This document shows, piece after piece, positions 45,102 through 52,177 of a stretch of 60,008 bases of DNA. The position numbers were made by a program, and so were the translations under genes. The stretch lies in contig ONLW01000025.1 in assembly GCA_900318835.1 (NCBI GenBank), positions 1 through 60,008 of the forward strand, in the 5' to 3' direction. Below the pieces are notes generated by a model. The model had not been told where the DNA came from and made no database searches. It worked only from the letters and a program-made list of their open reading frames with translations. The DNA is from an uncultured Bacteroidales bacterium. Its GTDB lineage: Bacteria; Bacteroidota; Bacteroidia; Bacteroidales; P3. Position 1 is the stretch's first letter, and each line of letters starts with the position of its first letter.

Positions 45102-45905
45102 TTAGTGAAGCAGTTCCCAGAAGGCCACCGAGGCGGCAGCGGCCACATTCAAAGAATCCACGCCGCGCTGCATCGGTATCTTGGCCACATAGTCGCACCG
45201 GCGCAACACACTATCACTCAACCCATCACCCTCCGTACCCATAATGATAGCCAACCTTTCGGGCTCCTTCAGGCAGGGGTCGTCAATGCTCACCGACCGG
45301 TCGGTCAGTGCCAGCGCTACCGTCTTGAATCCCAAATCCTTCAGCTGCCCGTAGTGGTCCAGCCAAGTCCACGGAATCTGGAATACCGTTCCCATACTCA
45401 CACGGCAGGCACGACGGTTCAACGGATCGCAACAAGTGCGCGTAAGCAGCAGAGCGTCAACACCCAAGGCAGCGGCAGCACGGAAGATGGCTCCCGTATT
45501 CGTCGAATTGACAACAGAATCCATCACCGCCACACGGCGGGCATCGCCAATCACTTCCGCTACCCCCTTCGCCTCCGGACGCTTCATTGCACACAGCACC
45601 CCACGCGTCAACTCATATCCTGTCAATCCCGCAAGTACCTCGCGTTCACCGGTATATACCGGTACCTCCTCCCCCACCCCATACTCCTCACACATCGCGC
45701 GTACCTGCGTATCTATATATTTATTCTCAGAGAGGAATGACAGCGGCATCATACCCGCCGCCAGCGCCACACGGATCACTTTTTCACTCTCCACGATAAA
45801 AACTCCCTTCTCCGGCTCAAGCCTATTGCGCAGCTGCGCCTCCGTAAGGTGCGCATAAACAGCCACCTCCGGCACCTCCAGAGTATCAATCCTGACTACA
45901 TTCAT
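45102..45905 (-). CDS. TrmH/SpoU family RNA 2'-O-methyltransferase
   Basis: This 267-residue SPOUT methyltransferase acts on tRNA or rRNA ribose. Motifs are VVNSTNTGAIFRAAAALG (motif 1), LAIIMGTEGDGL (motif 2) and IPMQRGVDSLNVAAAASVAFW (motif 3), which forms the knotted cofactor site. An N-terminal substrate-binding domain (VFIVESEKVI) is present. The promoter box sits five bases before the ATG, so a leaderless transcript is likely. The exact target nucleotide is not predictable. Confidence 0.93.
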   Translation of the reverse strand: MNVVRIDTLEVPEVAVYAHLTEAQLRNRLEPEKGVFIVESEKVIRVALAAGMMPLSFLSENKYIDTQVRAMCEEYGVGEEVPVYTGEREVLAGLTGYELTRGVLCAMKRPEAKGVAEVIGDARRVAVMDSVVNSTNTGAIFRAAAALGVDALLLTRTCCDPLNRRACRVSMGTVFQIPWTWLDHYGQLKDLGFKTVALALTDRSVSIDDPCLKEPERLAIIMGTEGDGLSDSVLRRCDYVAKIPMQRGVDSLNVAAAASVAFWELLH

Positions 45906-45910
45906 GCCTG

Positions 45911-45918
45911 CAAAGATA
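45911..45918 (-). promoter_or_regulatory. -7 box directly before the TrmH-type start
   Basis: The minus strand reads TATCTTTG, then CAGGC, then ATG. This close spacing implies a transcript starting at or next to the start codon. Confidence 0.65.
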
Positions 45919-46040
45919 CGCTTTTTCCCAAAAACTACTAAAAGAAAACTTCTACGGAATATTCAACAAACTTTTGGCACACCTGTTTCCATTAAAAAAA
46001 AAGCTCCTATCGGAACAGCTACGCCATAGGCATTTTTATC

Positions 46041-46132
46041 CTACCATCGACCTACCAACACCCTACCAACTCCTACCATGGTAGGAGTTGGTAGGGTGTT
46101 GGTAGGATGTTAATAACTGGTTTATAGGTAAT
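46041..46132 (+). repeat. CCATGG-centred palindromic element, copy D
   Basis: The core 46051-46106 is a perfect 56-base palindrome centred on CCATGG (46076-46081). Each arm is built from three roughly 10-base CCTACCAAC-type units. The right-hand tail TAATAACTGGTTTATAGGTA matches copy C. This is the longest and cleanest copy. Confidence 0.9.
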
Positions 46133-46235
46133 TATGCCCCAGGGGACTTTTTCCACTTTTAGACTGAATAATAATATGTCGGTAACATCGTAAAGAAAAG
46201 TCCGTTATTTTAATATATATCGCTCGCGACACAAA

Positions 46236-46258
46236 TGTTAAATAACTATAATTTAACA
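46236..46258. promoter_or_regulatory. Candidate OhrR/MarR operator upstream of gpx
   Basis: The perfect inverted repeat TGTTAAAT / ATTTAACA with a seven-base AT spacer lies directly upstream of the gpx -33 region. Its size and symmetry suit a MarR-family dimer, and the second gene of the operon encodes such a regulator. Binding is inferred only. Confidence 0.5.
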
Positions 46259-46261
46259 ATA

Positions 46262-46296
46262 TTTGTATTTCATATTAAAAATATTTCGTATTTTTG
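46262..46296 (+). promoter_or_regulatory. Promoter of gpx-ohrR
   Basis: TATTTTTG at 46289-46296 is a good -7 box. A TTTG at 46262-46265 lies 23 bases upstream, somewhat wide spacing. The ATG is 44 bases downstream. Confidence 0.6.
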
Positions 46297-46340
46297 CATC
46301 GTAAACGATTTTTATTAATTAACCATTAAAACTTAATAAT

Positions 46341-46931
46341 ATGGAAATTAAAGAAAGCATCTACGATTTCAAAGCCATTGCAAGCAACGGCAAAGAGGTT
46401 GAGTTCAGTCAGTTCAAGGGCAAAGTGCTGCTCATTGTCAACACCGCTTCGAAGTGCGGTTTCACCCCCCAGTTCAACGCCCTTGAGGCCCTCTACGAGA
46501 AGTACCGTGACCTCGATGACGACTGCTGTGGATCCAACGAGTCAGAAAAGCGTGGTCTGGTCTGCATTGGTTTCCCATGCAACCAGTTTGCCGAACAGGA
46601 TCCCGGCAACGACAGTGAGATTCAGGAGTTCTGCCGCGTCAACTATGGCGTAACCTTCCCGATTATGAAGAAGATAGACGTCAACGGTGCCAACGAGCAT
46701 CCCCTCTTTACCTACCTCAAGTCGCAGGCTCCCACCGAAGAATACAAAGGATTGAAAGCCAAAGCCACACACACCATGCTCAAGACCCTCAGCAAGAGTG
46801 CAAAAAAAGAGGGTGACATTCTGTGGAACTTCACCAAATTCCTTATCTCGCGCGACGGTCAGACCATCCTCCGCTTCGCTCCCACCACCGAGCCGAGAGA
46901 TTTTGAGAAAGAAATAGAAAAGATGCTCTGA
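46341..46931 (+). CDS. Glutathione peroxidase family protein (Cys type)
   Basis: The 196-residue peroxidase reduces peroxides, probably with thioredoxin as donor because Bacteroidota generally lack glutathione. The catalytic site is NTASKCGFT (Cys39), with [13 protein letters not shown] (resolving-Cys region) and [10 protein letters not shown]. An acidic insertion, [14 protein letters not shown], lengthens the loop after residue 55. The gene overlaps the MarR-type regulator by one base (TGATG), so peroxide sensing and removal are coexpressed. Confidence 0.92.
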   Translation: MEIKESIYDFKAIASNGKEVEFSQFKGKVLLIVNTASKCGFTPQFNALEALYEKYRDLDDDCCGSNESEKRGLVCIGFPCNQFAEQDPGNDSEIQEFCRVNYGVTFPIMKKIDVNGANEHPLFTYLKSQAPTEEYKGLKAKATHTMLKTLSKSAKKEGDILWNFTKFLISRDGQTILRFAPTTEPRDFEKEIEKML

Positions 46932-47374
46932 TGTACAACCAATTAAAATTAGACAACCAACTCTGTTTCAGGCTCTACACAGCCTCACGGCTCATAACGC
47001 AGGCCTACCGTCCGTTGCTTGAGCCGCTGGGCTTGACCTATCCACAATATCTGGTACTGATGGTGCTGTGGGAGAACGACCACCAACTGGTGTCTGACAT
47101 ATCGAAACGACTGGTGCTAGAGTCTAATACCATCACGCCACTACTGCAACGCATGGAAAGCGAAGGACTTGTAGTGCGTACCAAAGGCACTGCCGACAAG
47201 CGGCAGACGCTAGTAAGCCTCTCACGCAAAGGCATAGCCCTCCAAGAGCAGGCCAAAGACATCCCCGACTGCATAACTGCGGCCTTTTCCGACTGCGCCC
47301 CTTCACAAGAGGAATCCAGGGTGCTCGTCCAGACCCTCGATTCAATCATCAAATACTTAAAAAACAGTGACTGA
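46931..47374 (+). CDS. MarR family regulator, OhrR-like
   Basis: The 147-residue winged-helix regulator has LDNQLCFRLYTASRLI at its N-terminus, with Cys12 in the position of the peroxide-sensing cysteine of OhrR. The DNA-binding part is VSDISKRLVLESNTITPLLQRMESEGLV and the wing is RTKGTADKRQTLVSLS. It likely represses the gpx operon until its cysteine is oxidised by organic peroxide. Confidence 0.9.
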   Translation: MYNQLKLDNQLCFRLYTASRLITQAYRPLLEPLGLTYPQYLVLMVLWENDHQLVSDISKRLVLESNTITPLLQRMESEGLVVRTKGTADKRQTLVSLSRKGIALQEQAKDIPDCITAAFSDCAPSQEESRVLVQTLDSIIKYLKNSD

Positions 47375-47395
47375 CCTCGCCTCGCCGCGAGGATG

Positions 47396-48061
47396 CTAGG
47401 GAACCAGATAAAAGCCTAAGGAGAGAGAGAGGAATCCCTGGACGTAGCCGTCGAGGGTGGGTTGTGAGCGGCGGACGCCGTTTTCAATCGGACCTGTACC
47501 GGCAGGCATGGAATCGCCACGGGTGGCTAAGGGGTTTCCTAGAGCCATATAGCTCACACTCAAGCCAAAACGAGTGCGATAGATGAAATCAAGACCCACC
47601 TTGCAGGCCACGCCCCAGCCGTGTTCTTCCATGTCGTCCATAACCCCCGGAGCCGCCATGCGCTGGCAGGTGAGGTTACGCCAATAAATGCCCCCTGCGG
47701 CATAGGCATCAGCCATCCAACCTTTTCGCCCTCCAATAATATAATTGATACCCACGGTTCCGGGGAAATGGAGGGCACGAGAGGTGTAGAGTTTTTCGTC
47801 GAGAGGCACTATCGAACGATGGGGATGCTCGGACTTCAGCCAGTGCACTCCGTCTATCATCACGCTGAGGGCTAGCGGTGAATTTTTCAGAAGATACATC
47901 ACACGGACACCAGCAGTGAAACTTGTAGAAAGCGACGGGGCATTGTTGCTGGCACCCACGGGAAAAGCCGCACCGGCAGTAAGACCACCCATCCACTGTG
48001 CATGCGATACCGAAATGCCGAGGGACAGGGTGACCAAAGCCGTGAGGATATATTTTTTCAT
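47396..48061 (-). CDS. Hypothetical secreted protein, probable small outer-membrane barrel
   Basis: It is about 221 residues long from the ATG at 48061, with a signal peptide (LGISVSHAQ). Alternating strands with glycine and aromatic residues (GGLTAGAAFPVG, SLSTSFTAGVRVMYLL, LSVSYMALG) suggest an eight-stranded OmpA-like barrel. I do not recognise a named family. The frame is open a further 30 codons upstream, but that part is AT-rich and lacks signal character, so the internal ATG is preferred. Confidence 0.7.
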   Translation of the reverse strand: MKKYILTALVTLSLGISVSHAQWMGGLTAGAAFPVGASNNAPSLSTSFTAGVRVMYLLKNSPLALSVMIDGVHWLKSEHPHRSIVPLDEKLYTSRALHFPGTVGINYIIGGRKGWMADAYAAGGIYWRNLTCQRMAAPGVMDDMEEHGWGVACKVGLDFIYRTRFGLSVSYMALGNPLATRGDSMPAGTGPIENGVRRSQPTLDGYVQGFLSLSLGFYLVP

Positions 48062-48136
48062 CATTCGTTTCTTTGCCAGAAATAACGCAGGAGCGGGTAA
48101 AAAATTGCCTGCCGTAACAGGTTGTGGAAAATTAAA

Positions 48137-48168
48137 TTTGGTCAATTGCAAAAGATTTCGTAATTTTG
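48137..48168 (+). promoter_or_regulatory. Promoter of the gene at 48281
   Basis: TTTG at 48137-48140 and TAATTTTG at 48161-48168 are 20 bases apart. The leader is about 110 bases and contains the heptamer array. Confidence 0.65.
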
Positions 48169-48238
48169 CAGGCTGAAAGGGGTATAGGTTACAAATTATG
48201 GCTTATTGTTTACAATGGCTACCGCAACCAAAGAATTG

Positions 48239-48266
48239 CAACCTGTAACCCATAACCTGTAACCTG
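48239..48266 (+). repeat. Heptamer array TAACCTG in a 5' leader
   Basis: Units CAACCTG, TAACCCA, TAACCTG and TAACCTG lie 14 bases before the ATG at 48281. A short reverse-oriented stretch (GGTATAGGTTACA) at 48181-48193 could pair with it, as at 37009-37098. Confidence 0.8.
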
Positions 48267-48280
48267 AAAACTTTACAACA

Positions 48281-49051
48281 ATGACCTATCACGACCGAGA
48301 AGAAAAGATTTTCACCAAATGGGCCCAACGTGCATGCAAGCTGCACGATGCCGATATGATAGCCAAGGACGGACTGCTCTACCGTGGCGAACTGTGGTGG
48401 GACGGTCTCAACCAGGTGCACCGCCCTGCCGACGAGGAGCAACTCTGGAACGACGCGGGAATGCGCCTGATGGTGCTCACCAAGGAACTTGACGAGGAAG
48501 ACTGCTGGGACCTGCGGGCGGAGAGCGGCCGCGTGCCCTCGCCGCGTCTCACCGAGCGTACCGCCATGCGCTTCTTTCCAAACCTCGAGCTATGGGTCTA
48601 CGGCCTTATGACCATCCCAGAGCGCAAGGTTATTCCATTCGGCAAGGCCGACAATGCTATGCGACTGCAGGGGTTCTACGAGAACGCCCCTATCGTGCGT
48701 CTCAACTGCAAAAAACAGCCCGACACCCGCGCGGCAAGCAATGCAGTATTGCAGAAGTATATGAACAATTACGCCGACCTGCTGAAGGAGCAGGTTACGA
48801 TGTATGGTGCCGACATCATCCTTTGCATCGGTGGACAGGGCATCATGGTGGACTTCCTGCAAAAACATGTCTACGAGGATCTCGAGCAAGTGAACCGACA
48901 CTGCTATTACTCGCCGTCGGCCAATGTGTTGGTGGTGAAGCAATATCACCCCAACTACAACGTCTACAGCCGCAAGGAGATGTACACGAGCATGATACAA
49001 GACTATCAGGCTTTTCTCAAAGCGACACCAGGGTTCCCGACACAGCGATAA
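48281..49051 (+). CDS. Hypothetical protein, possibly uracil-DNA-glycosylase-like
   Basis: The 256-residue soluble protein has no sure family. Its end includes YYSPSANVLVVKQYHPNYNVYS, where the HPN after a hydrophobic strand resembles the final HPS-type motif of uracil-DNA glycosylases. ADIILCIGGQGI could be a central strand. The N-terminal catalytic motif of that superfamily is not evident, so the link is weak. It has its own promoter and a terminator. Confidence 0.6.
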   Translation: MTYHDREEKIFTKWAQRACKLHDADMIAKDGLLYRGELWWDGLNQVHRPADEEQLWNDAGMRLMVLTKELDEEDCWDLRAESGRVPSPRLTERTAMRFFPNLELWVYGLMTIPERKVIPFGKADNAMRLQGFYENAPIVRLNCKKQPDTRAASNAVLQKYMNNYADLLKEQVTMYGADIILCIGGQGIMVDFLQKHVYEDLEQVNRHCYYSPSANVLVVKQYHPNYNVYSRKEMYTSMIQDYQAFLKATPGFPTQR

Positions 49052-49054
49052 ACA

Positions 49055-49095
49055 AAAAAAGGGGCCCGCAACATTGATGCGGGCCCTTTTTTTTT
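49055..49095. terminator. Convergent terminator
   Basis: Hairpin GGGCCCGCA / TGCGGGCCC is flanked by A and T runs on both sides, between the plus-strand gene ending at 49051 and the minus-strand lipoprotein gene. Confidence 0.9.
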
Positions 49096-49105
49096 CAGTA
49101 GAAGG

Positions 49106-49552
49106 CTACTGCTTCTGGAAGACGATATCCATGTCGTCCAAATAATCGCCAACAATGACGGCGTACGACGTTGGGATATGGTATACCAGTGTGCTGCCAG
49201 TGTATTCCAACTCCATGCCACCGCCCATGTCAATCACCACCTTGTTTCCGTCAAAGATGTAGCCATAGTCGCCCGAATCAAGGCCTCCAATCCCCATTCC
49301 GCTCAAAATCAACTGAATGGCAGCAGGAAGATCAATATCTATATGGCAGACGTCATCGGCTTTAAAATAGAGTTGGGCTTCCAGGTCACCTGAGCCGATA
49401 TAAGGAATGTCGTGATATTGAACATTGGCCTCCCACAGTGTGCCTTTAATTGTGGGTCGGTCGGAATCGGACTTCTTGTCATCGTCTTTCGAGCAGGAAA
49501 CGGTTGCCAACATGGCCATAGAGACAAAGGCCATCATCAGAATTTTCTTCAT
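49106..49552 (-). CDS. Hypothetical surface lipoprotein
   Basis: The 148-residue lipoprotein has signal MLATVSC followed by SKDDDKK. This acidic stretch resembles the Bacteroidota lipoprotein export signal, so surface display is likely. The rest is a beta-rich domain of about 115 residues (GTLWEANVQYHDI, DGNKVVIDMGGGMELEYTGS), reminiscent of lipocalin-like or DUF4840-like domains but not assignable. It ends at a shared terminator. Confidence 0.75.
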   Translation of the reverse strand: MKKILMMAFVSMAMLATVSCSKDDDKKSDSDRPTIKGTLWEANVQYHDIPYIGSGDLEAQLYFKADDVCHIDIDLPAAIQLILSGMGIGGLDSGDYGYIFDGNKVVIDMGGGMELEYTGSTLVYHIPTSYAVIVGDYLDDMDIVFQKQ

Positions 49553-49585
49553 AAATTTTTAGATTTTAAAAGTTTATAATAATAT

Positions 49586-50434
49586 TTAATGTTTTTTTGC
49601 TGCAAGAATACTCATACGATGCATCATAGCATCCCACCAATGGGCAGGCAGCAACCAATGAAGGAAGATTACAGTGCCCGAAAAACGGCCCTTGCGGTAA
49701 CGCGCACGGGGACAGCGGTTGTCAACAGCACGGCAGATGGCGCGGGAGATAACTTTGGGGTTCGAGATGAAGTCCGACCGATAGGCCCAGTCCATTGACG
49801 AAGCCCAGCGCGAAGCCTCGGTCTCATAGGCAGTGCCCTTCGACGACTCGGCCAGATGCTTGGCGGCGATGAGTCCCCAGTCGGTCTTGATGATGCCAGG
49901 TTCTATCATCACCACATCGATGCCGAAGGGTTTCATCTCCATGCGCAAGGCATCGCTCAAGGCCTCAACAGAATATTTCGTCACGTTGTACCAGCCGCCA
50001 TAAAGGAAGGTGGCACGACCGGCGATGGACGAGGTATTGATGATGCGGCCAGACCCCTGCCTGCGCATGGTGGGAAGCACCAGCTGGCAGAGCCGTGCCA
50101 ACCCGAAGAGGTTGACTTCCACTTGCCGACGAGCCTCTTCCATGGTCACCGTCTCCACAGCACCGAAATAGCCGTAGCCGGCGTTGTTAACGAGCACATC
50201 AATGCGGCCCTCTGCGTCAAGTACGGTCTGTATTCCATGGACCATTGACTGCTCGTCGGTGACATCCATACGGATAGGTACAACACCCTTCGTCTTCAGT
50301 GGTTCCATCAACTCCATACGCCTCGCAACTGCATACACCTTGTGGCCTTTCTCGGCCAGTTTTGTTGCCGCATCGTATCCAATACCACTACTAGCTCCCG
50401 TTATCAATATCACCTTTTCTTTCATGTTCCTCAT
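49586..50434 (-). CDS. SDR family oxidoreductase
   Basis: The 282-residue classical short-chain dehydrogenase has a cofactor loop ITGASSGIGYDAA, NNAGYG, catalytic Ser in NTSSIAG, and the Tyr-Lys pair in YNVTK. The basic residue pattern AVARRMELM after strand two suggests NADP(H). The substrate is unknown. The start at 50434 is supported by an ATGA overlap with the upstream epimerase-like gene, so it is the last gene of the minus-strand run. Confidence 0.92.
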   Translation of the reverse strand: MRNMKEKVILITGASSGIGYDAATKLAEKGHKVYAVARRMELMEPLKTKGVVPIRMDVTDEQSMVHGIQTVLDAEGRIDVLVNNAGYGYFGAVETVTMEEARRQVEVNLFGLARLCQLVLPTMRRQGSGRIINTSSIAGRATFLYGGWYNVTKYSVEALSDALRMEMKPFGIDVVMIEPGIIKTDWGLIAAKHLAESSKGTAYETEASRWASSMDWAYRSDFISNPKVISRAICRAVDNRCPRARYRKGRFSGTVIFLHWLLPAHWWDAMMHRMSILAAKKH

Positions 50435-51303
50435 TTTTCTATGGTGATGGAATAATCGAAATGTCCATGGTCACCAGGCCTGATGCAACGGACAATATCA
50501 CGTTCGCTGATATCGCCGGTGAATCCTTTCCGGTCGCAGATACCCTGCCACGGTTCGAGACAGACAAAGGGGCACCCCGGTTTGTTGGGAGCCCAAATGC
50601 CATAAGCCTCCGCATCGGGGCTGTGGACACTCAAAAGGGGGTGACGCATCTTGTCGCAAAGGGTGGTTTTGGTCACTTGACTATTTTCTATCATCAAAGC
50701 ATCCTGGACAAAGGTATCACGTGTGACCGGCATCTCGCAGGAGAGTTGCTTAGGTACCGACAATGGCACTCGGTTGCCGTCTTCCAATGCAGAAACAAGC
50801 ACAGGACACACAGATTTGTCTTGAAGGTCATAATAGCGGACGTATCCGTGTACCTCATCCTTGGGATTATAGTCGGGCAATAAAAATGCCGGGTGCGCAC
50901 CCATCTGGTAGTACATCTCGCAACCATCAAGGTTCTTGACATTCCACTGCACCCAAAGAGTATAGCCTCCAATAATGTAGGTTACACAAAGTTCGAAACG
51001 GTAAGGATAGACCTCCGGGCGGTGGGTATCCTTCATGCGAAAGCTGATGCCCTTGTCTGAATCAATCTGTTCGAACTCGCTGTCACGAGCAAAGCCATGC
51101 TGCTTCATGGAGTAGACCTTGCCGTTGATATGCAGTTCGTTATTGTAGGTTTTACCTACCACAGGAAACAAGACCGGAGAGTGGCGACTCCAATAGGCGG
51201 CATCACCATTCCATAAGTATTCGCGGCCATTGCACCGCAGGCTTGTCAATTCTGCTCCATGCTCAGAAACCTCGATAGTAAGGTTGTCTTTACTATATAT
51301 CAT
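50431..51303 (-). CDS. Aldose 1-epimerase family protein (LacX-like)
   Basis: This 290-residue galactose-mutarotase-like beta-sandwich protein shows EHGAELTSLRCNGREYLWNGD, MKQHGFARDSEFE, MGAHPAFLLP and VCLEPWQGICD, as in LacX-type members. It may epimerise hexoses or hexose 6-phosphates. It is six bases from the HD-domain gene, so it belongs to the same transcript, though a metabolic link to the alarmone genes is not obvious. Confidence 0.88.
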   Translation of the reverse strand: MIYSKDNLTIEVSEHGAELTSLRCNGREYLWNGDAAYWSRHSPVLFPVVGKTYNNELHINGKVYSMKQHGFARDSEFEQIDSDKGISFRMKDTHRPEVYPYRFELCVTYIIGGYTLWVQWNVKNLDGCEMYYQMGAHPAFLLPDYNPKDEVHGYVRYYDLQDKSVCPVLVSALEDGNRVPLSVPKQLSCEMPVTRDTFVQDALMIENSQVTKTTLCDKMRHPLLSVHSPDAEAYGIWAPNKPGCPFVCLEPWQGICDRKGFTGDISERDIVRCIRPGDHGHFDYSITIEK

Positions 51304-51309
51304 ATTCCA

Positions 51310-51861
51310 TTAATCCTTGACAGAATCCAACAACATGCAGTATTCCCCATAAGGGGGCGTGTCAGCAAGGTCTTTGAGGGCGTCAGCGAGGATGGTGTAG
51401 TACCAAAGTATGTCTTCCTTGCCGTTGGGGGCGCGGAAGCGTTGCCATAGAGCGTCACCGATTTGACGGTAGTCGGCAACGATGGCACGGAGATTGGAGA
51501 GTTTGTCACCGAGGGCCACAATCTTACTGTCGCGGGGTGCGGAAGCTATTTGGTCGGCCTGAGCCTGCTTGCGGTCACGCCAAGGAGCAGCGTGGGGCAG
51601 CGGCGAGGTCTCGTGGTGGACCAGTGAGGCCACGCGATCGCCGAACTCCTGACGTATCTGCTCGATAGTGACATCGGTGTCCTCAACAGTGTCATGCAGT
51701 ATGGCGGCAGCAAGCAACTCTGGGTCCGTGGTGAGGGCTGAAACAATCACTGCAGCCTCCATGGGATGGAGTATATAGGGGAACCCCTTGCCTTTGCGTT
51801 CGCCACCACGATGAGCATTGATAGCGAACTTGGCCGCCCGGTCGAAAAGGTCGGTGTTCAT
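51310..51861 (-). CDS. HD-domain alarmone hydrolase-like protein (MESH1/SpoT-type)
   Basis: The 183-residue protein is a stand-alone HD hydrolase related to the (p)ppGpp hydrolase domain of SpoT. It contains HRGGERKGKGFPYILHPMEAA, AAILHDTVEDTDVT (the HD and ED pairs) and IVALGDKLSNLRAI, the expected metal and nucleotide residues. It probably removes the pyrophosphate of (p)ppGpp or a related nucleotide. It lies two bases from the STAS gene and in the same run as a RelA-type synthetase-like gene. Confidence 0.88.
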   Translation of the reverse strand: MNTDLFDRAAKFAINAHRGGERKGKGFPYILHPMEAAVIVSALTTDPELLAAAILHDTVEDTDVTIEQIRQEFGDRVASLVHHETSPLPHAAPWRDRKQAQADQIASAPRDSKIVALGDKLSNLRAIVADYRQIGDALWQRFRAPNGKEDILWYYTILADALKDLADTPPYGEYCMLLDSVKD

Positions 51862-51863
51862 GG

Positions 51864-52166
51864 TTATTGTATCTCGAACATATTGAGGAATCCGGTCATC
51901 ATGAAGACCTGACGGATGCTGTCATTGATGTTCTTGACAATAACCTTGCCACCCTTGGAATTGGCCACTTTTCGCAGAGCGAGGAAAAGACGGAGACCCG
52001 AGCTAGCGATATAGCTGAGGTCGGTGCAGTCGAGGATAACAACACCGTCGGCATGCTCCTGAAGTTGTTCAAAATAGGGGGTAACCTCAGCGGAAGCGGG
52101 AGTATCGAGACGACCTTCAAGATGGGCAGTCGTCGTGCCGTTGGCGGTTTCAATGGTAATATTCAT
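51864..52166 (-). CDS. STAS-domain anti-sigma factor antagonist
   Basis: The 100-residue protein is a single STAS domain like SpoIIAA/RsbV. LDCTDLSYIASSGLRLFLAL contains the Ser55/Ser56 pair in the position that is phosphorylated by an RsbW-type kinase and dephosphorylated by a SpoIIE-type phosphatase. It is 11 bases downstream of such a phosphatase, which has its own kinase-like ATPase domain, giving a complete partner switch. Confidence 0.92.
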   Translation of the reverse strand: MNITIETANGTTTAHLEGRLDTPASAEVTPYFEQLQEHADGVVILDCTDLSYIASSGLRLFLALRKVANSKGGKVIVKNINDSIRQVFMMTGFLNMFEIQ

Positions 52167-52177
52167 TGTATCTATCT

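Larger units (their letters stand above)
45906..46340. other. Divergent non-coding gap with palindromic element D and candidate operator
   Basis: The 435-base gap contains the trmH-type promoter at its left edge, palindromic copy D, a 23-base inverted repeat that may bind the OhrR-type regulator, and the gpx promoter. No gene was recognised. Confidence 0.7.

Noticed and set aside
10351-46132. Palindromic copies as a CRISPR array or terminators
   Set aside because: Copies are more than 10 kb apart with no spacers, and none is followed by a T run.
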